Below the pieces are notes generated by a model. The model was not told the origin of the DNA and searched no databases. It saw only the letters and a program-made list of their open reading frames with translations. From an uncultured Actinomycetes bacterium (lineage in GTDB: Bacteria; Actinomycetota; Thermoleophilia; Gaiellales; F1-60-MAGs149), in the NCBI GenBank assembly GCA_903873565.1, contig CAIQOY010000117.1, positions 1-27,622 of the forward strand: a stretch of 27,622 nt of DNA. The letters run 5' to 3'. Shown in pieces: positions 13,371 through 21,254 of the stretch (position 1 is its first letter; every line of letters begins with the position of its first letter). The translations under genes were made by a program, and so were the position numbers.

Positions 13371-14721
13371 GTGGGCGTGCGCATCAGCCGGCGGGGCCTC
13401 CTGGGGGCGGCCGTGGCCGCGGCCGTGCTCGGCCCGGGTGCGCTGACGGCCCGTGCGGGCCCGCGCGCCGCGGGCGCCCCGACGCGCGGGCTGGTCACCC
13501 GCTGGGATGCCGATCCCTGGTCGCTCGGCTCCTACTCGGCGCTGCCGGTCGGGACGTCGCCCGACGTGCGGGAGGCGATCGCGGACGCGGTGATCGGCGA
13601 CGGCCTCGTGTTCGCGGGGGAGCACGCCAGCACGGCGCATCCCGCGACCGTGCAGGGCGCCTACCTGTCCGGCCGCCATGCCGCGGCGCGGCTCCTGGAT
13701 CGCCGCGGCGGCGTCCAGGGCGACGCGGTGGTCGTGGTCGGCGCCGGCGTCGCCGGCCTCGCCGCCGCGGATGCCCTGCGGGGCGCCGGCGCGGTCGTGA
13801 CGGTCCTCGAGGCCCGCGACCGGATCGGCGGGCGCGTCTGCACCGACCGCTCGTGGGGCGTGCCGGTCGAGCTCGGCGCGGCGTGGGTCCACGGGGTGCG
13901 CGGCAACCCGATCACGCGGCTCGTGCGCAGCGGGGGCGCGACGCTGGTGCCCACGGACTACGACGACCAGGTCGTCCACGGCCTCTCGGGGGCCGAGCCG
14001 GCGGGCGTCGATGCCGCCGAGGCACGCGTGGGCCGCGCGATGGAGCGCATGGCCTCGCGCCCCTACCCCGTCGTCGACTCGGCGCAGGACGTCCTCAGCG
14101 CCGCGGGCGTGCGCCCGACGGCGGTCGACCGCTGGGCGGTGGAGACCGCGCTGACGCAGGAGTACGGCCTCGATCCGGCACGGCTCGGGGCGCGCGCCCT
14201 GTACGAGGGCGACGAGCAGGTCGGCGGCGATGCGCTCGTGCGGGGCGGCTACGCGGTGGTGCCCGAGCAGCTGGCGCAGGGCCTCGACGTGCGCCTGCGG
14301 TCGCCGGTGCGGTCCGTGCGAGCCCGTGACGGGGGCGGGTTCGCGGTCGGCCTGCGCGCCGGCGGGGTGCTGGCGGCCGACGTCGTGGTGGTCGCGGTGC
14401 CGCTCGGCGTCCTGCAGCGGGGGACGCTCGCGGTCGTGCCGCTCCCGGCCCCGGTGCGCCGCGCGATCGACGGCCTCGCGATGGGGTCGCTCGAGAAGGT
14501 GGTGCTGCAGTACCCCGAGCGCTGGTGGCCCCAGGCGCAGGTGCTGGGCATCGTCGGCGGCCCGGCGCGGCGCTGGGCGGAGTGGTACGACCTGACGGGG
14601 CTCGTGGGGGGTGCCGGTCGTCGTCGGCTTCAGCGCCGGCGCGGCGGCGGCGGCGCGTCCGCGCGCGGACGCCGCCTGCATCGCCGAGGCCGCATCCGTC
14701 TTCGAGCGCGCCTTCGGCTGA
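13371..14721 (+). CDS. Circularly permuted flavin amine oxidase with Tat signal; frame broken near its 3' end
   Basis: Residues 1-30 form a twin-arginine signal (ISRRGLLG, Ala-rich stretch, TARA cleavage site). Residues 40-109 (LVTRWDADPWSLGSYSALPV, FAGEHAS, PATVQGAYLSG) are what flavin amine oxidases normally carry at their C-terminus. Only then comes the FAD Rossmann start (VVVVGAGVAG, 120-129; LEARDRIGGR; ELGAAWVHG). The original frame reads into nonsense after GLVG at a G6 run (14606-14611). Dropping one G restores VPVVVGFSAGAAAAA and SVFERAFG with a TGA at 14719-14721, giving about 449 residues. That restored tail stops exactly where the N-terminal segment would normally continue. Likely an exported FAD-dependent amine oxidase. 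The frameshift may be a sequencing error, a recent mutation or recoding. Confidence 0.75.
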
Positions 14722-14730
14722 GCCGGGTCC

Positions 14731-15975
14731 CTAGTGCGATGCCGGCGCGGGCGGCGGCAGCGCCGGGTCCGTCAGGTGCGCCGCGCGGATGCCGCTGCGG
14801 ATCGCGCCCTCCATGTAGCCCGACCAGACGTCGTCGGTGTGCTCGCCGGCCAGGACGAGCGGCCCGTGGGCGCGCCGCAGCGCGTCGCCGTCCGGCCGCG
14901 AGCCCGGCGGCACGCAGCTGTAGACGCCGCGCGCGTAGGGGTCGTCGTGCCACGTCTGCACCTCCGCGGCCGCGAGGTCGACCGGCAGGTCCGGGAGCAT
15001 CTCGCCGATCCGCTCGGCCCAGCCCTCCGGGCCCTCGTCCACGCCGAGCCGCTGGAGCATCGGCATGGAGCCGGCGAACGCGGAGAGCACGGGGCGCAGG
15101 CCCGCCTCGCCCGCGTCGGCGGCCCAGACCCAGTAGTCGCGGTGCACGTCGAGGTGGGCCTGCGGCTCCACGTCACCGGTCAGCGGCGCGAACAGCTTGG
15201 CCGCCTGCGCGACCCCGAACGCCCCCACGGCCTCGCGGACCGGCGCGGGCAGCACCGCGGCGAAGGGCTCGTCGCCGAGGAGGGCCAGCGGCACGGCGAG
15301 CACGAGCCGGTCCGCCGCGTACGTCCCGACCGCGGTCGAGCAGCGCGCGCCGTCGGCGTCGACGGCGAGGGCGGTGACGGGCTCGCCGAGGCGCACCCGC
15401 GCGCCGAGGTGGTCCGCGAGGGCGCGCGCCGGGGCGTCGGACCCCGTGCCGATGCGCAGGGAGTCGGCCGCCTCGGGCGCGTCCGCGAGCATCGCGAGGT
15501 GCGTCGCGGAGAGCTCCGCCGCCGGCGTGCCGGCCGTGCACTCGAGGCGCGCCCGGAAGGCGGTGCGCACGCCGTCGGCGACGTCGAGGCGCGCGAGGGC
15601 GTCGGCTACCGAGAGGTCCGCCGCGCCGTCGCCGAGGTCGGCGAGCAGGGCGCGTACGGCGGCGCGGCCGGCGCTGATCTCATCCTGGGGCACGGGCGGC
15701 CCGCCGATCGGGCGGCGGTCGTGGTAGCTCATGCCGGCCCGCACGAGCGGGATCCCGAAGCGGCCGCAGAGGGCGATCAGCTCGTGCTGGGGCTCCTCGA
15801 CCCACTCGGCGCCGCGCTCGATCCGCGCGCCGTTGGCCGCGTGGTCCGACCAGGTGCGCCCGCCGACGCGATCGCGGGCCTCCAGGACCGTCACGTCCCA
15901 GCCTGCGGCCACGAGCCGGTCGGCGGCGGTGAGGCCGGCGAGGCCGGCCCCGATCACGATCGCGCTGCGCTCCAT
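14731..15975 (-). CDS. Flavin-containing amine oxidase (NAD(P)/FAD-dependent)
   Basis: The 414-residue protein has the normal order of the family: FAD Rossmann motif IVIGAGLAGL at the N-terminus, LEARDRVGGRTW, IERGAEWVE, a central substrate region, and the C-terminal FAD block WHDDPYARGVYSCVPPG, LVLAGEHTDD, GYMEGAIRSGIRAA. No signal peptide is present, so it is probably cytosolic. The ATG at 15975 has TACGCT 7 bases upstream (leaderless). It is convergent with the permuted oxidase; the two stops are 9 bases apart, and its C-terminal block is the direct reference for recognising the permutation next door. The amine substrate is not evident. Plausible classes are polyamine, monoamine or amino-acid oxidases. 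Confidence 0.88.
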   Translation of the reverse strand: MERSAIVIGAGLAGLTAADRLVAAGWDVTVLEARDRVGGRTWSDHAANGARIERGAEWVEEPQHELIALCGRFGIPLVRAGMSYHDRRPIGGPPVPQDEISAGRAAVRALLADLGDGAADLSVADALARLDVADGVRTAFRARLECTAGTPAAELSATHLAMLADAPEAADSLRIGTGSDAPARALADHLGARVRLGEPVTALAVDADGARCSTAVGTYAADRLVLAVPLALLGDEPFAAVLPAPVREAVGAFGVAQAAKLFAPLTGDVEPQAHLDVHRDYWVWAADAGEAGLRPVLSAFAGSMPMLQRLGVDEGPEGWAERIGEMLPDLPVDLAAAEVQTWHDDPYARGVYSCVPPGSRPDGDALRRAHGPLVLAGEHTDDVWSGYMEGAIRSGIRAAHLTDPALPPPAPASH

Positions 15976-15982
15976 GGGCGGC

Positions 15983-15988
15983 AGCGTA
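15983..15988 (-). promoter_or_regulatory. Candidate -10 box TACGCT of the amine oxidase
   Basis: TACGCT on the minus strand ends 7 bases before the ATG at 15975, predicting a leaderless mRNA. It faces the CsaA-like promoter across about 18 bases. Confidence 0.45.
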
Positions 15989-16005
15989 CCGCCTGCGTCC
16001 TGGCC

Positions 16006-16011
16006 TAGAGT
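16006..16011 (+). promoter_or_regulatory. Candidate -10 box TAGAGT of the CsaA-like gene
   Basis: TAGAGT ends 7 bases before the GTG at 16019. It decides that start over further upstream in-frame codons, which would lie inside the divergent oxidase gene. Confidence 0.45.
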
Positions 16012-16018
16012 GCCGCGC

Positions 16019-16363
16019 GTGGAGTCCCGGCCCGACATCCCGGTGGAGGCGTTCGCCGCGGTCGACATGCGGGTGGGGGAGGTGCGCGAGGTGCTGCCCT
16101 TCCCGGAGGCCCGCAAGCCGGCCTGGCGGATCCGCGTCGACTTCGGGCCCGCGCTCGGCGAGCGCTGGACCAGCGCGCAGGTCACGAACTACGCGCCCGA
16201 CGAGCTGCTCGGGCGGCGCGTCGTCGGCTGCGTCAACCTCGGCGTGCGCCGCATCGCGGGCTTCGAGAGCCAGTTCCTGCTGCTCGGCTCGATCCAGGCC
16301 GACGGGACGGTGCTGCTGCTCGACGCGGACCCCGCGGCCGAGCTCGGCGCGCCCGTGGCCTAG
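16019..16363 (+). CDS. csaA: CsaA-like tRNA-binding-domain protein
   Basis: The 114-residue protein is a stand-alone OB-fold tRNA-binding domain, about the length of CsaA (about 110). DMRVGEVREV at the start, KPAWRIRVDFGPALG, SAQVTNY, LLGRRVVGCVNLG and RRIAGFESQFLLLG follow CsaA closely. CsaA binds tRNA and has been assigned a chaperone role in protein export in Bacillus; the role in actinobacteria is less clear. The stop TAG shares the palindrome CTAG (16360-16363) with the stop of the convergent metW gene. Confidence 0.88.
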   Translation: MESRPDIPVEAFAAVDMRVGEVREVLPFPEARKPAWRIRVDFGPALGERWTSAQVTNYAPDELLGRRVVGCVNLGVRRIAGFESQFLLLGSIQADGTVLLLDADPAAELGAPVA

Positions 16364-16950
16364 CGGCCGAGCAGGTAGACGACGCCCGCCGCGAGCAGGT
16401 TGGGGGAGCGCTCGGCGAGGCCGCCGACGGGGCTGCCGCCCTCGTCGAGGAGGATCCGCTGCTCGACCCGCAGGCCCTCGGCGCGCGCCAGCGCCTCGAA
16501 GTCGGTGATCGAGCAGAGCCGGATGTTCGGCGTCTCGTGCCAGGCGTAGGGGAGGAGCGGCGAGACGGGCATGCGCCCCTTGGCGGCGAGCTGCGCGCGC
16601 AGCCGCCAGTGCCCGAAGTTCGGGAAGGAGACGATGCTGCGCCGGCCGACGCGGGCCATCTCGCGCAGGACGAGGGCCGGGCGGTGGACGGCCTGCAGGG
16701 TCAGCGACATCACCACCACGTCGAAGGCGTCGTCGGCGAGGTCGTCGAGGCCCTGGTCGATGTCGTCCTGCAGGACGGGCACGCCGCGGCCCATGCAGGC
16801 CATCACGCCGTCGTCGGAGATCTCCACCCCGAGCACGTCGTTGCCGCGCCGCATCAGCTCCTCGAGCAGGGCGCCGTCGCCGCAGCCGAGGTCGAGCACG
16901 CGCGCGCCCGGCGGCACCAGGGACGCGATGACGTCGAGGTCGGGGCGCAT
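16360..16950 (-). CDS. metW: MetW-like class I SAM methyltransferase
   Basis: The 196-residue protein has the SAM-binding motif VLDLGCGDGALLEEL (GCGDG 22-26), the acidic end of beta-2 (GVEISDDG), VVVMSLTLQAV, and the MetW hallmarks SFPNFGHWRLR and LPYAWHETPNIRLC. MetW is regularly encoded directly after metX and is thought to assist or regulate homoserine acylation. Its ATG at 16950 overlaps the metX stop by one base (TGATG), so it is translationally coupled. Third gene of the SAM-riboswitch-controlled methionine operon. Confidence 0.92.
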   Translation of the reverse strand: MRPDLDVIASLVPPGARVLDLGCGDGALLEELMRRGNDVLGVEISDDGVMACMGRGVPVLQDDIDQGLDDLADDAFDVVVMSLTLQAVHRPALVLREMARVGRRSIVSFPNFGHWRLRAQLAAKGRMPVSPLLPYAWHETPNIRLCSITDFEALARAEGLRVEQRILLDEGGSPVGGLAERSPNLLAAGVVYLLGR

Positions 16951-18104
16951 CAGCGGGCCTCGGCGAGCGCGCGGTCGAGGTAGGCCGCGACCGTGCGGTG
17001 GTAGTCGGGGACCTCGAGCAGGAACGAGTCGTGGCCGTGCGGCGACGAGATCTCGCGGAAGGTGACGGGCACCCGGTGGGCGGTCAGGGTGCGCACGATG
17101 TGCTTCGAGTGCGAGGTGTCGAAGCGCCAGTCGGTGTCGAACGACAGGACGAGGAAGCGCGTCCCGCAGCGGGCGAGGCGCTCGCGCACGAGGTCGGCGT
17201 CCTGGAACGGGTCGAAGTAGTCCATGACCCGCGTCAGGTACAGGTAGGAGTTGGCGTCGAAGCGGTCGAGGAACGTCTTGCCCTGGTGCTGCAGGTACGA
17301 CTCGACCTGGAAGTCGACGCCGAGGTCGAAGCGCGGCTCGTCGCGGTCCTGGATGCGGCGCCCGAACTTCTGCCGCATCGACTCCTCCGACAGGTACGTG
17401 ATGTGGGCCATCATCCGCGCCACGGAGAGGCCGTGGTCGGGGCCCCGGCCCGTGCCGTAGTAGTCGCCGTCCTGGAAGTCGGGGTCGTTCATGATCGCGG
17501 CGCGGGCGACGGCGCTGAAGGCGATGTTCTGGGCGGACAGCCGCGCGGTCGCGCAGACCACGATCCCGTTCGCGAGCTCGTCGGGGTGGTCGAGCGCCCA
17601 CTGCAGGACCTGCATGCCGCCGAGCGAGCCCCCGATCGCGGCCAGCACGCGCTCGATGCCGAGGTGGGCCAGGAGGCGCCGCTGGACGCGCACGAGGTCG
17701 GAGACGGTGAAGAGGGGGAAGCGCAGGCCGTACGGCTCGCCCGTGGCCGGATCGGTCGAGGAGGGGCCCGTCGTGCCCTGGCAGCCGCCGAGCAGGTTCG
17801 CCGACACCACGAACAGGCGGTCCGTGTCGACCGGCTTGCCGGGGCCGATCAGCGTGTCCCACCAGCCGGGGCGGGTGGGGTCGCCGTGGTGGCCGGCCGC
17901 GTGGGCGTCGCCCGTCAGGGCGTGGCAGACCACGACGACGTTGCCGTCGCCGGGTGCGCGCTCCCCGTACGTCTCGTACGCCACCTCGACGGGCGCGAGG
18001 GTCTCGCCCGAGTCGAGGACGAGCGGGTCGTCCTCCGTGTAGAGGACGACCCGCTGCGTCTCGACGAGCCCGAGGGAGCGCCGCGTGTCGTCGGCGGCCC
18101 CCAC
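16950..18104 (-). CDS. metX: Homoserine O-acetyltransferase
   Basis: The 384-residue alpha/beta-hydrolase-fold enzyme activates homoserine with an acyl-CoA, normally acetyl-CoA, for direct sulfhydrylation. It shows CHALTGDAHA, NLLGGCQGTTGPSS, the nucleophile elbow GGSLGGMQ (Ser160), DTDWRF with the probable acid Asp325, and HGHDSFL with His358. Start is GTG at 18104, 5 bases after the metY stop. Its neighbour metY uses O-acetylhomoserine, which supports acetyl specificity, though succinyl-specific MetX homologues exist and the sequence alone was not resolved for that. Confidence 0.93.
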   Translation of the reverse strand: MGAADDTRRSLGLVETQRVVLYTEDDPLVLDSGETLAPVEVAYETYGERAPGDGNVVVVCHALTGDAHAAGHHGDPTRPGWWDTLIGPGKPVDTDRLFVVSANLLGGCQGTTGPSSTDPATGEPYGLRFPLFTVSDLVRVQRRLLAHLGIERVLAAIGGSLGGMQVLQWALDHPDELANGIVVCATARLSAQNIAFSAVARAAIMNDPDFQDGDYYGTGRGPDHGLSVARMMAHITYLSEESMRQKFGRRIQDRDEPRFDLGVDFQVESYLQHQGKTFLDRFDANSYLYLTRVMDYFDPFQDADLVRERLARCGTRFLVLSFDTDWRFDTSHSKHIVRTLTAHRVPVTFREISSPHGHDSFLLEVPDYHRTVAAYLDRALAEAR

Positions 18105-18109
18105 GGTCC

Positions 18110-19399
18110 CTACTTCGAGGCCGCCAGGGCCTGGTCGATGTCGGCGATCAGGTCGGCGACGTTCTCGATGCCGATGGACAGGCGCACCATGTCCGGGCCG
18201 ACGCCGGCCGCCGCGAGCTCCTCGTCGTTGAGCTGGGAGTGCGTGGTCGACGCGTTGTGGATGGCCAGGGAGCGCGCGTCGCCGATGTTCGCGAGGTGCG
18301 TGAAGATCTCCAGCGCCTCGATGAACTTGCGGCCCTGGTCGCGGCCGCCCTTGACGCCGAACGAGAGGATGCCGCCGAAGCCCTTGCCCTGGTCGAGGAC
18401 CTTGACCGCGGTGGCGTGGTAGGCGTCGTCCTCGAGGCCGGGGTAGTTGACCCAGGCGACGTCGGGGTGGGACTTGAGGTGCGTGGCGATGGCCAGCGCG
18501 TTCGCCGACTGGCGCTCGATCCGCAGCGGCAGGGTCTCGAGGCCCTGCAGGATCAGGAACGCGTTGAACGGCGACAGCGCCGCGCCCGTGTTGCGCAGGA
18601 GCACGGTGCGGATGCGGCCGATGTAGGCCGCGGGGCCGAGGGCGTCCGACCAGACGACGCCGTGGTAGGACGGGTCGGGCTTGGTCAGGCCGGGGAAGCG
18701 CTCGGCGTTCGCGACCCAGTCGAACTTGCCCGCGTCGACGATCACGCCGGCGATCGTGGTGCCGTGGCCGCCCATGTACTTGGTGGCGGAGTGCACGACG
18801 ATGTCGGCGCCCTGGCCGATGATCTGGGCCAGGATCGGCGTGGCCATCGTGTTGTCGACGACGAGGGGCAGGCCCTGCGCGTGCGCGGCGTCCGCCCAGG
18901 CGGCGATGTCGACGACGTTGATGCGCGGGTTGCCGACGGTCTCGGCGAACACGAGGCGGGTCTTGTCGTCGACCAGCGCGGCGACCTGCGACGGGTCGTC
19001 GGGGTCGGCGAAGCGCACCTCGATGTCGTACTGCGGCAGCGTGTGCGCGAACAGGTTGTAGGTCCCGCCGTAGAGGGTCGAGACGCTGATGATGTTGTCG
19101 CCGGCGCGGCAGACGTTGAGCACCGAGTAGGTGACGGCGGCCTGGCCGGAGGCGATCGCGCAGGCGGCGATGCCGCCCTCGAGGGCGGCGATGCGCTGCT
19201 CCATCACGTCCCAGGTCGGGTTCATGATGCGCGTGTAGATGTTGCCCGGCACGGCCAGGGCGAACAGGTCGGCGGCGTGCTGCGCGTCGTTGAACTCGTA
19301 GCTCGTCGTCTGGTAGATCGGGACGGCGACGGCCTTCGTCGTCGGGTCCGGGCTCTGCCCCGCGTGCAGCGCGAGGGTCTCGGGCTTGTGGGTGCTCAT
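18110..19399 (-). CDS. metY: O-acetylhomoserine sulfhydrylase (aminocarboxypropyltransferase)
   Basis: The 429-residue PLP enzyme makes homocysteine from O-acetylhomoserine and sulfide. It shows ETLALHAGQSPDP, VPIYQTTSYEF, NPTWDVMEQRIAALEGG, VDNTMATP with Asp182 and HSATKYMGGHG with the Schiff-base Lys207. Length and the long LTKPDPSYHGVVWSDALG insert are typical of MetY rather than of MetB or MetC. The ATG at 19399 has AAGGAGA about 9 bases upstream, so it is preferred over an in-frame ATG at 19507 that would add a 36-residue basic extension inside the leader. It leads the metY-metX-metW operon and follows a SAM-I riboswitch. Confidence 0.95.
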   Translation of the reverse strand: MSTHKPETLALHAGQSPDPTTKAVAVPIYQTTSYEFNDAQHAADLFALAVPGNIYTRIMNPTWDVMEQRIAALEGGIAACAIASGQAAVTYSVLNVCRAGDNIISVSTLYGGTYNLFAHTLPQYDIEVRFADPDDPSQVAALVDDKTRLVFAETVGNPRINVVDIAAWADAAHAQGLPLVVDNTMATPILAQIIGQGADIVVHSATKYMGGHGTTIAGVIVDAGKFDWVANAERFPGLTKPDPSYHGVVWSDALGPAAYIGRIRTVLLRNTGAALSPFNAFLILQGLETLPLRIERQSANALAIATHLKSHPDVAWVNYPGLEDDAYHATAVKVLDQGKGFGGILSFGVKGGRDQGRKFIEALEIFTHLANIGDARSLAIHNASTTHSQLNDEELAAAGVGPDMVRLSIGIENVADLIADIDQALAASK

Positions 19400-19534
19400 C
19401 GTGCGGTCGTCTCCTTGCCTGTCGGCGTCGCGTCCCGGTAGGGGGGTCGCCTCGGGGTTCCCCGGGGCGGCGGCGCCGCGGCTTCGTCCGCGACGACGGC
19501 TGGCCATCTTCCGCTCGCCCGCCCGGGACTGTGG

Positions 19535-19628
19535 TCGGGTCTGCGCTGGATGTAGCACCTGACGGGCGGCGCCCCGGTTGCTGTCGCGTCGTCGGGCCAG
19601 GTCCCTCGGCGACTCGTGATGGTTCGCG
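19535..19628 (-). promoter_or_regulatory. SAM-I (S-box) riboswitch
   Basis: The minus-strand leader carries the S-box core in order: ATCACGAG (19620-19613), GAGGGACCTGGCCC (19607-19594), the kink-turn-like GACGACGC, ACAGCAACC (19584-19576), a GGGC/GCCC hairpin, then AGGTGCTACATCCAGC (19560-19545). This order and these strings match the SAM-I aptamer and are less like the actinobacterial SAM-IV form. Bound SAM should switch off metY-metX-metW. The outer ends are approximate. The 130 bases between aptamer and ATG hold GC-rich hairpins but no obvious U-tract terminator, so control may be at translation or through a U-poor terminator. Confidence 0.9.
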
Positions 19629-19634
19629 TGCGGC

Positions 19635-19662
19635 AGATTAGCAATTTGCGGGGATCCGTCAA
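19635..19662 (-). promoter_or_regulatory. Sigma-70-type promoter of the metYXW operon
   Basis: The minus strand reads TTGACG (19662-19657), a 16-base spacer, then TAATCT (19640-19635). It is the best promoter in the window, in a local AT-rich patch. Transcription would start near 19628, just before the riboswitch aptamer. Confidence 0.7.
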
Positions 19663-19710
19663 GCACGGCCCCCGACCGCGGATCCGCCGACGGAAACGCC
19701 GCGGGTGCCG

Positions 19711-19716
19711 TACGAT
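19711..19716 (+). promoter_or_regulatory. Candidate -10 box TACGAT of pdxS
   Basis: TACGAT lies 57 bases before the pdxS ATG, which would give a leader of about 50 bases containing the purine-rich GAGGTGAAGGA just before the start. This contrasts with the leaderless genes around it. Confidence 0.45.
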
Positions 19717-19773
19717 GCAGGTCCACCGGCCGCGGCACGCGGCCATCCGAGTCCCGTCCACGAGGTGAAGGAC

Positions 19774-20658
19774 ATGGCCGAGCAGGGCACCCCACGCGTC
19801 AAGAGCGGTCTGGCGGAGATGCTGAAGGGCGGCGTCATCATGGACGTCGTCGACGCCGAGCAGGCCAAGGTCGCCGAGGATGCGGGCGCGTGCGCCGTCA
19901 TGGCGCTCGAGCGCGTGCCCGCCGACATCCGCGCCGACGGCGGCGTCGCCCGCATGTCGGATCCGGAGATGATCATCGGCATCCAGGAGGCCGTCTCCAT
20001 CCCCGTGATGGCGAAGGCCCGCATCGGCCACTTCGTCGAGGCGCAGGTCCTCGAGAGCCTCGAGGTCGACTACATCGACGAGTCCGAGGTGCTGACCCCG
20101 GCCGACGAGGCGCACCACATCGACAAGTGGAAGTTCAACGTGCCCTTCGTCTGCGGCGCGACGAACCTCGGCGAGGCGCTGCGCCGGATCGGCGAGGGCG
20201 CGGCGATGATCCGCTCGAAGGGCGAGGCCGGCACCGGCGACGTCGTCGAGGCGGTCCGCCACATCCGCTCGATCACCGGCGAGATCCGCGCCCTCCAGGC
20301 GATGGACCCGGACGAGCTGTACACGCGCGCCAAGGAGCTGCAGGCCCCGCTCGCGCTGGTCCAGGAGACCGCGCGGCTCGGCCGCCTGCCCGTCGTGCTG
20401 TTCACCGCGGGCGGCGTCGCCACCCCGGCGGACGCGGCGCTGATGATGCAGCTCGGCTCCGACGGCGTCTTCGTCGGCTCGGGCATCTTCAAGAGCGGCG
20501 ACCCGGCCAAGCGCGCCCGCGCGGTGGTCGAGGCCGTCACGCACTTCGAGGACGCCGCCAAGATCGCGGAGGTCTCGAAGGGCCTCGGCGAGGCGATGGT
20601 CGGCCGCAGCGCGAAGTCGATCCCCGAGGCGGAGCTGCTCGCCGGACGTGGCTGGTAG
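19774..20658 (+). CDS. pdxS: Pyridoxal 5'-phosphate synthase, synthase subunit
   Basis: The 294-residue TIM-barrel subunit condenses ribose 5-phosphate, glyceraldehyde 3-phosphate and ammonia into PLP. The family residues are in their usual places: Asp24 (MDVVDAEQA), Lys81 (MAKARIGHFVEA) and Lys149 (RSKGEAGTG), with the phosphate-binding GSDGVFVGSGIF near the C-terminus. The ATG at 19774 follows a strong Shine-Dalgarno. It overlaps pdxT by 11 bases, as expected for partners of a 12:12 complex. PLP is used by three enzymes encoded in this window or related to it (metY, the class V aminotransferase). Confidence 0.97.
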   Translation: MAEQGTPRVKSGLAEMLKGGVIMDVVDAEQAKVAEDAGACAVMALERVPADIRADGGVARMSDPEMIIGIQEAVSIPVMAKARIGHFVEAQVLESLEVDYIDESEVLTPADEAHHIDKWKFNVPFVCGATNLGEALRRIGEGAAMIRSKGEAGTGDVVEAVRHIRSITGEIRALQAMDPDELYTRAKELQAPLALVQETARLGRLPVVLFTAGGVATPADAALMMQLGSDGVFVGSGIFKSGDPAKRARAVVEAVTHFEDAAKIAEVSKGLGEAMVGRSAKSIPEAELLAGRGW

Positions 20659-21235
20659 CGCGCCGCGCGTCGGCGTGCTCGCCCTGCAGGGCGCCTTCCG
20701 GGAGCACGTCCAGGCGCTCGCGCGGCTGGGCGCCGACGCGGTCGAGGTGCGCACCCCCGCGGACCTCGCGGGGGTCGACGCGCTGGTCCTGCCGGGCGGC
20801 GAGTCGACCACCATGGACCTCCTGCTGGGCTCCAGCGGCCTGCGCGAGCCCCTGCAGGCGGCGATCGCCGGCGGGACGCCGGTGCTCGGCACCTGCGCCG
20901 GGCTGATCCTGCTCGCCCGCGACCTCGAGGACGGGGTCGAGGGCCAGCGCACCTTCGCGGCCCTCGACGTGACGGCGCGGCGCAACGGCTACGGCCGCCA
21001 GGTGTCGTCGTTCGAGGCCGACCTCGAGCTGGCCGACGAGGCGGTGCCGATGCGCGGCGTGTTCATCCGCGCCCCGCGCATCACCCGCACGGGCGAGGGC
21101 GTCGAGGTGCTCGCCCAGCTCGACGGGGAGCCCGTCTGCGTGCGCTCCGGCCCTATCATGGCGGCGACGTTCCACCCCGAGCTGACCGGCGACGACCGGC
21201 TGCACGCCCGCTTCCTCGCGGGCGTGGCTTCCTGA
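20648..21235 (+). CDS. pdxT: Pyridoxal 5'-phosphate synthase, glutaminase subunit
   Basis: The 195-residue class I glutaminase hydrolyses glutamine and channels ammonia to PdxS. GVLALQGAFREH at the N-terminus, LPGGEST (oxyanion region), Cys83 in GTCAGLILLA, and His176/Glu178 in TFHPELT complete the Cys-His-Glu triad. GTG start at 20648 lies inside the end of pdxS, so expression is coupled. Confidence 0.95.
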   Translation: MAGSAPRVGVLALQGAFREHVQALARLGADAVEVRTPADLAGVDALVLPGGESTTMDLLLGSSGLREPLQAAIAGGTPVLGTCAGLILLARDLEDGVEGQRTFAALDVTARRNGYGRQVSSFEADLELADEAVPMRGVFIRAPRITRTGEGVEVLAQLDGEPVCVRSGPIMAATFHPELTGDDRLHARFLAGVAS

Positions 21236-21254
21236 CCCCCACGGAGGACCCGCG

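Noticed and set aside
14722..15377. Read-through of the permuted oxidase frame to 668 residues
   Set aside because: After the G6 run the translation is low-complexity Arg/Ala-rich sequence antisense to the neighbouring oxidase. The alternative frame restores family motifs and a stop at 14721.
13268..16363. Integrated mobile element at the tRNA
   Set aside because: No integrase, transposase, inverted-repeat ends or duplicated tRNA end were seen, and composition does not change.
19535..19628. SAM-IV riboswitch
   Set aside because: The order and wording of GAGGGAC, GGCCC, GACGA and CAGCAACC fit SAM-I better. A covariance search could still overturn this.
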